DNA from: Neoscytalidium dimidiatum
Lineage: Eukaryota > Ascomycota > Dothideomycetes > Botryosphaeriales > Botryosphaeriaceae
Length of the DNA stretch: 64,000 nucleotides
NCBI GenBank assembly: GCA_037367355.1
Contig: CM074699.1
Span: 3,844,001-3,908,000, forward strand
Direction: 5' to 3'
Shown here one piece after another: positions 35,062 through 45,544 of this stretch; position 1 is the stretch's first letter; every line of letters begins with the position of its first letter. The translations under genes and the position numbers were made by a program. The notes under the pieces were generated by a model that had not been told where the DNA came from, did no database searches, and worked only from the letters and a program-made list of their open reading frames with translations.

Positions 35062-35926
35062 GGTGGAGGATGGTGTGGGGGTGGGGTGATGTTGATAAAA
35101 TCTCGGCGATGGAGGGGAAGAGTTGCGGAGGCGGGGTTGATTTTTGTTTGGCCGAGGTGAGTACGAGTGAAAGCTGGGTTACCTGTCCGCTCTTTATGTA
35201 TGCCAATGTCTGCGGGAAGATGACGTTTGTGCAGCCTGCCTCTTATAGGCTGTGCTCTACACGTGATGCTTCCTTTGCCTGAAATTTCTGTAGAGCTGAA
35301 GCGGGCGACGTCCGTGCAACAAAAGCCAAGAATGATTCATTTTGTCTCAAGCCGAGCTCTCTCTGCCATTAGACACTCGGTTGCCTGAAAATCTCGTGGA
35401 GCTGAAGCGGAGGGGGTTCCGTGCATCACAGGCCAATAATGACTCATGTTGACTCAAGGTAAGCCCTATTTACTATTGGACTGTCCGCCTTTCTTCCCCC
35501 ATGCGCGCGACTGCAATGGGGAATGTTTACGAATTCTATATTGGTTGCTTTCTTTTCGGTACACCGTTGTTAAGCAACTTCAATCTTGATCGGGAAATAC
35601 AAATTTCTCTGAGTTATAGTGTCAGAGTGCTCATTTCGTAGGATGAGCGCTTGCCTAAAGGCTATGATTCGCAAATTATCTAGTGTACCGCAAGGCTCGG
35701 AATGCCGTTGACCTCCAGCTAGAGATGATCTCCATCAGAACGTTTCAGACGCTGAATATTATTCGACAACAAATGTGAATAGACGATAGAATTTCTCGCT
35801 GAAGTATAATTCCTTATAGAATCCAGCAACATCCTTTGACAGCAGAGAAAATAATCATTCCTGTTCCTATCCACCATGGCAGCGATCCCTACTTCCCCCC
35901 TCCCCCACTAATCAGTTTCACCTACT
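35062..35926. other. Intergenic with a 106-bp degenerate tandem duplication
   Basis: 865 bp between the beta-lactamase-fold gene and the 3' end of the dipeptidase gene. No coding sequence is seen. The repeat is listed separately. Confidence 0.55.
35276..35488. repeat. Two degenerate tandem copies, period about 106 bp
   Basis: Copy 1 starts TGCCTGAAATTTCTGTAGAG (35276) and copy 2 TGCCTGAAAATCTCGTGGAG (35382). Shared blocks include GAGCTGAAGCG, TCCGTGCA, GCCAA.AATGA.TCAT and GACTCAAG-like ends. The copies differ at many sites, mostly transitions. Confidence 0.65.
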
Positions 35927-37489
35927 TCAATCATCGTGATACAGCCCTTCCTCTGGTGGCTTCACCCCATACCAATCCAGCCCAAGCCTATCATCCGGAT
36001 CAGGATCCTCCATCTGGTAGTACCCATCGTACCGCCACCACTTCCGATCCTCCCAGACGTCTTCCACCGGCATCACTCCTTCTGCAGCCATCTCTTCCCT
36101 CACCTTCACTACGCACCGCCACACCCGCAGCACATTCTCCCCCGCGACCTTGGCCAACTGCTCCTCTGTCGCACCACGGTCCAGGATCGCCTGCAGCAAC
36201 TTGGGATAGCACCGCACGTCCTCTAGCCCCGGAATCACCGACGCAATCCCATCAAAATCCGACCCCAGCCCTACGTGGTCCCACCCGATGCGCCGCGCGA
36301 TGTAGAACAGGTGGTCCAGCACATCCTCCATGCGCGCATCGCGCCGTCGAGCCGCCACGTGCTCAGGCACGAAAGTCACCATTACGATCCCGCCGTTCGC
36401 CGGTACCAGGTCGAGCACGTCGTCCGGCACGTTGCGCGGGCAGTCAAAGACGGTTTGCGCGTTGCTATGTGAGAACATCACGGGCGCGCGGGTGAGGCGC
36501 AGGACTTGGGAAGCGCAGACCGGTGAGGTGTGCGAGATGTCGATAATCATGCCGATGCGGTTCATCTCTCGGATGGCGGCGCGGCCAAGCGGTGAGAGGC
36601 CGCCGTGGACAGGGCCAACTTTGGACGTCGACGAGTCGGCGAAGGCATTGTTGCAGACGTGGGTGAGGGTACACTACGGCGATCAGTTGGGTGTCTTTTT
36701 GCGGTGACTACGGTGCGGGCACGTACGTAGCGCACGCCGAGGAGGTAGAATGCGCGGATGATACCGATCGAATTTCCAGCCATGTGAAGCCTGCGTGCCT
36801 TGTCAGATACGTGGTAGTAAAATCGCTCTCGGAGTATTCGATGCTGGTTCACATCGGACGTTCATCTGAGGGCATACATCTCTCAGGGCACCCGCTCAGT
36901 TTGCTACGGACTTACCCCTCGATTCCTATTGAACATGCGATCTTGCCTTCCGAATAAACCCTCTTGACATCGTCGGGCTCCTTTACCAATTCGAAAACTC
37001 TGGGATATGACGTAATCAGACGCAGTGTAAGGTCGATCTGCTCAATAGCGTCACGGGCCATGTCACTATATTCCGGCGTGGAAAAATTCTCAGCGGAGCG
37101 AAGACACCTGAAGGGGTAATAAGCAAAGTAATATATAAGATGCATTTCTTCAATGCAATTCTGGACGTACGGTACACAGATTGACCAGAATTGTGCTCCC
37201 ACAGCTCCCTTGCGGAGACGAGGGATATCGGTCATTCCTATGTCGTGTGGTAAGTCTACCAGACCTGGAAGGCTGGCCATGCGATGGGACCCATACCACG
37301 CTGAAACCCTTTCTCCAGATCGAACTTCTCATTACCGTGAATCTTTCCATGAAAACATGCACGAGGTTGTTGTGGTAGATCATTATGGCCATCGATCAGG
37401 GGAGTGTCTTTGAGCACCCTCTTCACCCGCTCGTCAATGGCAAGGAGCTGTTATGGGTGCACGGTTGCAGGGACGTGGCTGTTACTCAT
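35927..37489 (-). pseudogene. Membrane dipeptidase (peptidase M19) with a premature TAA at codon 13
   Basis: Model: complement(join(35927..36673, 36727..36790, 36916..37107, 37171..37237, 37297..37489)), 420 codons plus stop, phases all agree. All zinc ligands and active-site blocks of renal-dipeptidase-like enzymes are present: LIDGHNDLP, TDIPRLRKG.VG.QFWS, GIEGLH, GVRYCTLTHVCNNAF, IDISHTS, MFSHSNA and GLGSDFDG. The one lesion is TAA at 37453-37451, twelve codons after the ATG at 37489; CAA-to-TAA is the simplest origin. No later in-frame ATG precedes the first active-site block. The start codon lies about 50 bp from the satellite block at 37541, so the original promoter is replaced by repeats. 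M19 enzymes cleave dipeptides; fungal copies also occur in thiol-containing metabolite clusters. Confidence 0.82.
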
Positions 37490-37540
37490 GTTGCGAGCTC
37501 TCATCCACTAGAGCTCCTGTCCTGTAGCCCTAACAGCCCA

Positions 37541-38215
37541 TCCGCCGTGGTTTTATAGGGAGACCGGGGTTTTACGGGAAATTCGAAAATTTCGCTATAA
37601 TTACGATCTATAGCTGAAATAACGCGGGTTTAATATACGAGCTTACGTAATATCTCTAACCCTCGCCGCGCTAGAGCCGGCCGAAGTTTTCGCTCGTTAA
37701 GAACGGTGTCCTCCGCTAGGGTTTTATAGAAAGGCTAGGGTTTTATAGGAAATTTAAAAATTTCGCTATAATCGTAATCTATAGCTAAAATAACGCGGAT
37801 TTAGTATACGGGCTTACGTAATATCTTTAACCCTCGCCGCGCTAGAGCCGGCCGAAGTTTTCGCTTACTAAGAACGGCGTTCGCCGCTAGGGTTTTAAAG
37901 AAAGACTAGGGTTTTATAGGAAATTTAAAAATTTCGCTATAATTATAATCTACGGTTAAAATAACGTGGATTTAGTATACGGGCTTACGTAATATCTCTA
38001 ACCCTCGCCGCGCTAGAGCCGGCCGAAGTTTTCGCTTACTAAAAACGGTATTCGCCGCTAGAGTTTTTTATAGATTTCTTAAATATTTTTATATAGTTCT
38101 ACTCTATAAATATATTAACGTAGATTTAGTATATAAGCTTATATAATATCTTTAACTATTATCGTACTAAAGTTAATTAAAGTTTTTATTCGTTAAGAGA
38201 AGCGTTACTATCGAA
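37541..38215. repeat. Tandem array, period 171 bp, four copies
   Basis: The block CTAGAGCCGGCCGAAGTTTT recurs at 37671, 37842 and 38013, exactly 171 bp apart. A fourth copy to about 38215 is recognisable only after allowing G-to-A and C-to-T changes. Mutation load rises from left to right. The first copy lies immediately upstream of the dipeptidase gene. Confidence 0.85.
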
Positions 38216-38229
38216 TCTAAGTTTTATAG

Positions 38230-39420
38230 ATTTCGAATCTTTAGCGGGCCCTAAAGTCGATAATAAGGGCCCTAATAAATACGTTTAAATAGTCTAATAT
38301 ACGTTTTTAAATATATAGAAAAAAGTAGTCTATTTAGATTTTTAGTATTCGTAGCGATTAGAACGGCTATTTTAGTAGTTAAAATCTTTAGCGGGCCCTA
38401 AAGTTAGTAACGGAAGCCCTAATAAATATATTTAAAGATTCTAGAATACGATTTTAAACGTATAGAAAAAGATAGTCTATTTAGATTTTTTATACTAGTA
38501 ATAGTAGAAACGGCTATTTTAGTAGCTAGAATCTTTAACGAACTCTAAAGTTAACGATAAGGGCCCTAATAAATATATTTTAATATTCTAAAATACGTTT
38601 TAAAACGCGTAGAAAAAAATAGCCTATTTAGATTTTTAATACTAGTAGCGGTTAAAACGACTATTTTAGTAGCTAAAATCTTTAGCGGGCCCTAAACTCT
38701 ATAACGGGGGCCCTAATAACTATCTTTTAGTAGTTTAAAATACGTTTTTAGCTACGTAGAAAAAAGTAGCTTATTTAGATTTTTTATATTAGTGGCGTTT
38801 AGAACGGCTATTTTAGTAGTCTAAATCTTTAGCGGACTAAACTCGACGGTAGAGGCCTTAATAAATATATTTAAATAGTCTAAAATACGTTTCTAACTAC
38901 GTAGAAAAAAGTAGCCTATTTAGATTTTTTATAATAGTAGTAGTAGAAACGATTATTTTAGTAACTAGAATTTTTAGCGGGCCCTAAAGTTAACGACGGG
39001 AACCCTAATAACTACGTTTAGATAGTTTAAAACGCGTCTCTTAACGCGTAGAAAAAAGTAGTCTATTTAGATTTTTTATACTAGTAGCGGTTAGAACGGC
39101 TATTTTAGTAGCTAAAATCTTTAGCGGGCTCTAAACTCGACGACGGGGGCCCTAATAGATACGCGTTAATATTTTAAAATACGTTTCTAAACGCGCTAAA
39201 AAAGATAGTCTATTTAGATTTTTTATATTAGTAGCGGTTAAAACGACTATTTTAGTAGCTCGAATCTTTAGCGGGCTCTAAAGTTAACGACGGGGGCTAT
39301 AATAAATACGTTTAGATAGTCTAAAATACGTTTCTTAATAAATAGAAAAAGATAGCCTATTTAGATTTTATATTAGTAGTAGTAAAAACGACAATTTTAA
39401 AGACTAAATTCTTTAATTAT
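38230..39420. repeat. Satellite array, period about 147 bp, eight copies
   Basis: The anchor CTTTAGCGGGCCCTAAA and its RIP derivatives occur near 38244, 38391, 38538, 38685, 38832, 38977, 39124, 39271 and 39416, spacing 145-147 bp. Each unit also carries a GGGCCCTAATAA block and TATTTAGATTTTTTATA. The same unit recurs at 53.8-55.25 and 57.9-58.64 kb in the same orientation. Confidence 0.9.
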
Positions 39421-39525
39421 ATTTTAATATATTTATTAAATATTTAAAATACCTTATTTAATAGTAAAAAAAAGTCTATTTCTTTAATCTTTCTAAAACT
39501 ATTTAAAAGGAAAAAAATAAGCTAT

Positions 39526-40309
39526 TTAATTATAAATATCTACTTCTATATTATTTTCTCTCTCTCTTTCTTCTACTTCTTTATTATAGCTACTATTATA
39601 GCTATTATTAAAGTTATTTTCTATATTATTCTTTTCTCTTAACTCTCTAATAAGCCGTTTATTCTCTACTTTAGTACTATCTTTAAATACTTTAAAGCTT
39701 ACTTCTTTAAATAAATCTATAGAGAGTAGCTTTAGAGTTAGTATAGATAAACTAAATAGAAATTAAAAAAGAGAGAGTAACGTACCTTTTTTATAGATTT
39801 TAAAGTTATTTCTACTATTATTAAATAGATACTTTACGTCTATAGATAGAATATATCTTAGAATAGTAAAGTCTCTATTATAGTAGTAAATAACGTTTTT
39901 ATTAATCCTTCTCTTAGTAGTCTTTAATATATAAAAAAAGCTCGGTAGCTTTAGATCTAGCTTATAGTATTTAAGGTTATTTCGCTTAAAAAAGACTAGA
40001 TCTTTTAGAGAGATACTATATAAAAATTAGCGTTTAACTTCTCTCTTTCTTTCTTTATTACTACTATTAGAATAGCCGCTTACTCTTTATTAAAAATCGG
40101 ATTTTTATCTTCTCTAACGTTATTCTCGTCTAAGACTTTAATAATCTTAATAGATATATTAAATCTAAGAGTTAAAGTAGTTAGTAATAGTACTCTAGCT
40201 AGATAAATAAAGCGTCTTACTTATAGTTATAAGGTTTTTTAGAAGAAGATTTTTCTATATTAGCCGTATTATTAGATTTTATATAGAAAGTAAGGGGAAG
40301 AATCGGCAT
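39526..40309 (-). CDS. Unrecognised 4-exon gene inside the RIP block (gene A)
   Basis: Model: complement(join(39526..39716, 39786..40015, 40084..40164, 40221..40309)), 591 nt, 196 aa, ending in TAA. Introns of 56, 68 and 69 bp start GTAAGA, GTAAGC and GTACGT and all end TAG; intron phases match and no internal stop occurs. The start codon (CAT on + at 40307-40309) is the only CpA/TpG I find between about 39393 and 40310. The protein has Met only at position 1 and no Cys, His, Gln or Trp, as expected of RIP-purged codons. Exon 3 (230 nt) is open throughout (for example FFKRNNLKYYKLDLKLPSFF); the C-terminus is Lys/Glu/Asn-rich and probably coiled. I recognise no family. It is divergent from the helicase frame across a repeat-bearing spacer. 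Expression is untested. Confidence 0.68.
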
Positions 40310-40444
40310 CTTTAATAAATAAAAAAGAGTAGTAATAGTAGAGATAGTAGTAGTAGTAATAGTAGCTTCTTATTTTTTTAAAATTTAGATAAGAGAATAG
40401 ACGGAATTTATATATCTACTAGAATATTTAATTAAAATTTAAAA

Positions 40445-40760
40445 AACTATCTAGCGTTACTTAATATAGTAACGTTAAGTCTTATTAACTATTTAACGTT
40501 ATCTAATATAGTAGCGTTAAGTCTAACGTTAACTTTTTAAAACTATCTAACGTTACTTAATATAGTAGCGTTAAATCTTATTAACTATCTAACGTTATTT
40601 AATATAGTAGCGTTAGATCTTATTAACTATTTAATATTACTCGATATAGTAGCGTTAAATCTAACGTTAACTCTTAAAATCTATTTAGTATAACTTAATA
40701 TAGTAGCGTTAGATTTTTTAAAAGAATCTTTAATATTATTCGATAAAATAACGTTAAGAT
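40445..40760. repeat. Short tandem array (42/54-bp steps) between gene A and the helicase
   Basis: The core ATATAGTAGCGTTA (with variants) starts at 40463, 40505, 40559, 40601, 40643 and 40697, so steps are 42 or 54 bp. AACGTTA palindromes lie between cores. It lies in the spacer between two divergent genes, where it could act as a promoter or origin; that is inference. Confidence 0.75.
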
Positions 40761-43700
40761 TTTAATAATAATAATATATAAAGACGTAATATCTAAGATT
40801 CTCTTTTTTCCTTTTTTCTTTTTATTAATTAGTTAAAAGAGTTATATCTCTACGCTATTTTATCTACTATTAAATATTCTACGCTAAAATCTCGACTTTA
40901 AGATCTCGATAAAACCCGGCTAAAAAGCTAAAAAAAAGAAGAAGAAAATTACTTTAAGTATTATTATCCCCGCTATTTTAATTATTTATTTAATTCTCTC
41001 TATTTAGAATTAAAGACTAACGTTTTTATAGATTAAATATTAAAGAAAACCCGATAAAAAATATCTATTTTACCTAATAACTTTAAAAACTTTACTAAAG
41101 TAGAGATTCTTTATAAGAATATTAATTATTTTAGTATTCTTAAGGTTTTATTTTGCGCTACGTATAAAATCGGACTAGAATCTAAAAACTCTACTATTAA
41201 ACACGTAGAAAATAAGCATTTAGATATATATTCTAAAGAAGAAATTAAAGAATTAAAAAATAAACTAAATAGTTTACTAGTTAAAGACGCTAAAGAGGTT
41301 AATAAAGTAAAAGATAACGTATATCTTTTTAAAGATTTAGAATTACTAGACGGTTATATTTATTTAAAATACGAGTATCGAACTATAGATTATTCTAATA
41401 TTAAAAAATACGTTAATAGCGTATACGTTAAAGATAAACTTATATCTAGTAATCCTATAGAGTTAAATAATTATTTAAAAAACTATTATAAAGTAGATTA
41501 TATATAGTCTTTATTTAAAAGAAAGCCTATAGTTTATTACTTTATTACTAGTTTTAATAAGCTAGTAAATAGTTATTCTACGCCTAATATAGTAGATCTT
41601 ACTACTAATAAAAGCGCGGTAGAAGATACTATAATTTCTAACTATAAAGAATTAGAAAATAAAGCTAGAACGAATATTTTATATAAAAATAAAGATAAAA
41701 GTCTAGAAGTATCTAGTAAAGACGTAGATAACTTTAATTTTAATAGTCGATTCTATCTATACGTTAAAGATAAAGACGTTAAAGAGCTTTTAAAGCTAAT
41801 AGAGCCGATAGTTATTAAAGACGTCGTTTTATCTAAAGAGAGCTATATCTTAGCTTTCTTAAAACTACCGTAGACTTAGCCTATAAATCTAACGACTTTA
41901 TACCGTATTTAAATTCTACGTATTACGTTATTTAAAGACGGAGAATCCGGTAAGAGAAAATCTACGTAAATTTATTAGTCTAGAGAAAAATACTAAGCCT
42001 AAATACTATAACGTACTAGGCGAGATAATAGTATATATATTTAGAGTATACGCGGCTTATAATAAAAACGAATTAAGCTATAAACAGCCGTTTTTAGCGG
42101 AAAAGATTAAGAATAAACTAGAAATCATTCTAGATTATACTAGGCTAATAGAAGAGAATACGGCTAAAAATAAGAGTAATAAAAATAGAATCGACGTAGA
42201 TTTTAAAACTAAAATAACCGGCTTATTCGACGTAGAGCTAGAAGAGAATAAATCCGTATTTACTCTTTTAGAGTATAATATTCTAGACCTATTCGTAATT
42301 TTACTAAAAGAAAAATTAGTATAAGTATCTTTAAAGGAATACCCGTTATTTAATAGCGTAATTATAACGTACTTTATAATTAAAAGCCTAGACGTTAATA
42401 CTAGTACGTTTAAAGACGTTAAAATAATCGAAAATATAGCTTCGTATATTATATACGACGTTAGACTTTTTTTTATTAGCTATCTAGCTTATAAAGAAAA
42501 GCTTAGTAAAGACGATACTATACTAGATAATAATATAAAACCGAGTTTTACTACTATAGACGAAGAGTTCGTCGACGGTTATAAATATTTAACTATTAGT
42601 AGTAATAACTACTTCGCTAAAATAGCTAGTATTAGAGCGTACGCTAGAAAAATCGTTAGTAATAGAAATAATCCGAGCCGAATTATAGATATAACGCCGA
42701 ATTTAATCGCGGTAAATAATAAAAAGATTAGTATTAAAGATTTAAAAACGTTATTTAATAGTCTATTCGATAGCCTAGAGGATATACTATATAGTAATCT
42801 ACTATTTACTTCTAAAAAAGACTTAAACGTAGACGTTTCTAATATTAAAGATAATAGAATAGATAAGATATTAGACTATTATTTTATAGATTTTAACGAC
42901 GACGAGTAAGATTTAAAGATATATAAAGAATTTTTAATTAGAAAAGTAACTAGAGTAGATACGTTAATTAGTAAAACGTTAGTATCTAAAATCTTAGAGG
43001 ATAATATAGTATTTAAAAAGGCTAAAATAAACGAATATCTAAATAATAGAGCTAGATTTTTAAATTTATTACTAGTAGCTATTTATTTAACGTCCGGCTC
43101 GCCGCTATAAGATACGGAAGTTACGTTATTAAAATATAAAAATAGTCTAGAAGCCGGCTATAGAAACGTAAGCGTAGACTCTAGTATTTTAAATTTAATT
43201 CGAATAGATACTACGTATAATAAAACGTTTAATATTAATAGAAAAGATACTACTAATATACGATATTTACCGCCTCGATTAAGCGAGATTTTAAAGGTTT
43301 ATCTACTAGTATTCGTTCCGTTTTATAACTTCTTAGAGCTTAACTATTTAAATAAAAGCTCTACTAGCTACTATTTATTCGAAGTTAACGATAAGCGGTT
43401 AAACTCTAATAATTTAACTAATACTTTAAAAGATTTAACCGTTAAATATTTAAAAAAAGAGCTCTCTATTAGCGCTTATAGATATTTAATTATTTATATA
43501 ATTAAACGTAGAATTAAACTAGAATACGCTATTAATTTAGACGATAGTAGCTCTAGTAGTAGTAATAGTATAGACGACGTATAAGCTAATTACTCTAGTA
43601 GAATATCTAGAGCGGTCTACGCTAGAGGGTTAGATTTAATCTTATTTAGAGATTATAAAATAGAAGAAGATTCTATTAAATTTAATATTAAATTCTTTAA

Positions 43701-44287
43701 ATTCTTCGATCTAATAGACGTAGACGCGGCTAATTTTAACGAGAAATTCTCTAATAATAAACGAGATAATAGCGTAATTAGCTCTAATATAGAGTATAGT
43801 TCTAAAAAAAAAGCTAGATTAGAGGATAATAGATTAAACGTAAATAAACTAGACGGTTTAAATAGGTTAAAAGATAAAACCGTAGTAATATCTTCTAATT
43901 CTAATAGTAGTAGCGATTTAGATCTAGAAGATAACGCTAATTTAATAGAAAATAACGAAGGTTTAATAGAAAACGACGAAGATTTAATAGAAAACGACGA
44001 AGATTTAATAGAAAACGACGAAGATTTAATAAAAGAACGAGTTATTAATAGAAATTTATTATCTTATAACGTAGATAATAGATTTACTAACGAGAATTTA
44101 GAGCTATATTTAAAAAGATTTTATAATAGCTCTACGGTTAAATTTAAATCTTTAGAACAACGAGAAGTAATTAAAAATATATTAAATAAAGAGCCGTACG
44201 TAACGTATATTAGCGGTACTAGTAGCGGAAAAAGTCTAGTATTTTTTCTACCTAGTTTTATATATTCTAATAGAATTTATTTAGTAG

Positions 44288-44292
44288 TAACG
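44288..44292. repeat. Target-site duplication TAACG, left copy
   Basis: TAACG precedes the left LTR and is repeated at 50964-50968 after the right LTR. Removing the element and one copy restores the helicase frame across motif Ia. Confidence 0.95.
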
Positions 44293-44676
44293 TGTTACGC
44301 CGGGACTCTTTCTGGGGGAGTCGAGGCGCGTCGTCAGGCAGCTTGGGCTTTCTAGGGGCCAATACAGTGGTAGGCAGGGGAGGTTCGTACAATAGTAGGG
44401 TAGGAATCAATTGACAAGTTGACCACGGGGGTCCTATCTACTGTGAACGAGTGTGCTCTATATACTGTAGGAGATGGTGGGTGTGACCGCTGGCCGTGAC
44501 CGCGGTGGTTCTGGTGGTCAGGTTGAGTGGTCAGGCCTTGGCATTGTGACCGCGGTGTTGTTGCTGAGTCATCGGGGTGGCCACGGGCGTCTTGTATCTT
44601 GGCTGTGTTGTGTTGGTGGGTCCGATTTCCTCCAGCTCAGCACTTCCTCTCCTTCCCTTCTTGCTGCGCCGTAACA
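44293..44676 (-). repeat. LTR (3' LTR of the minus-strand element)
   Basis: 384 bp, same sequence as 50580-50963 by eye, TG...CA ends. A TATATA box (+ strand 44459-44464) lies within the LTR and would direct minus-strand transcription. Confidence 0.95.
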
Positions 44677-44762
44677 CTATCCCCCTTCTAGGCAGCTTTC
44701 GGCCCGAAAGCTTTTATAAGGTGGTCTTCCTGCTGTTTCCTTTGTTTCCTTAGTCGCGCACG

Positions 44763-45544
44763 ATGTCGTCAGCGCGGACCCTTCGCCGTCGCAATCAGGC
44801 TCAACGCATTCAATCTTGGGGCGCCTTGCTGACATTCCCTGCAGACGCTGTGTGAAGCGTGGGGAGTCGAGTTGTATTCTTGCAGATTTTTATTCGGCGT
44901 GTGCTTGTTGTGCCTCGGTGGGTCGTACTTCCTGCGACGCAATGGCGAGTCCTCTGGATGCTGAATGTAAGTTATTCCTGTAACGTCTTGACGGGTTGTT
45001 GACTGGTCTCCTAGTTCGTCGTCTGGATAGGGCTCGTGAGTTGCTTCGCCGCCTTGAAGCGGCTGAAGGTCAGGTAGCTGCTGAAGAGGCTGGGGCTGAC
45101 GCTGCTGCGGAGGCTGCTGATCGGGCTGCCGAGGCTGCGGCTGCGGCGGCGCGTGAGGCGCAGGCGGCCGCTCGTCGTTTTCGGGACGCCCAGCGGAAGG
45201 AGCGTCAATTGCGTCGGTTATTGCGCCATGTGGAGCGTCGGAATGCTTCTTTGTTTGCCCGGGAAATGGCTGCCTTGGAAGAGGAGGAACGATTGGAGCG
45301 GGAGGCTGCGGCTCGAGAGGGGCGGGAGCCTCAGGATGTTCCCGCGGGTTCGGATGATGAGACTGGCTTGTCACGTTGGTCTGCCGGGTCTCCGGGCGGT
45401 GGGCGCGCACTCGAGCACGGTGGCGTGCCTGAGGAGTCTCTTGATCGTTATCGAGTGGCCTTGACCCCGCCTGCCGGGTTCGCGTCGTGGGAGGATGCTC
45501 TGGGTTTGGGCGGTCAGGGTTTCGTCGGTGGTATTCCTGGATGA
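44763..45544 (+). CDS. Antisense accessory gene in the chromovirus: Zn2Cys6-like cluster plus coiled coil
   Basis: Opposite strand to gag-pol, between the chromodomain and the 3' LTR. Exon 1 (44763-44966) starts MSSARTLRRRNQAQRIQSW and, after one apparent 1-nt frame slip near 44815, encodes a cysteine cluster with spacing C-x2-C-x7-C-x8-C-x2-C-x7-C, very like a fungal Zn(II)2Cys6 motif. A 48-bp intron (44967-45014, GTAAGT...CTCCTAG) joins it in frame to exon 2 (45015-45544), which encodes an Ala/Glu/Arg-rich coiled coil of about 110 residues (for example RARELLRRLEAAEGQ) and a Gly-rich tail ending at TGA. The intron signals and the cysteine spacing argue that this strand is coding here, rather than the overlapping minus-strand frame. 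Its role is unknown; DNA binding is inference. Confidence 0.58.

Noticed and set aside
38230..39420. CRISPR-like regularly spaced repeats
   Set aside because: Units are contiguous 147-bp satellites without unique spacers, in a eukaryotic genome.
41870..41990. An intron removing the stops and frameshift in the helicase (GTAGAC...TTAG)
   Set aside because: It would keep frame, but the removed segment reads as a conserved-looking Trp-Thr-Trp-Pro region with Trp turned to stop, so decay is the simpler reading.
44769..45480. 265-codon Gln/Pro-rich C-terminal tail of pol beyond the chromodomain
   Set aside because: It overlaps the antisense gene, whose intron and cysteine spacing are better evidence of coding; the tail may be a mirror frame.
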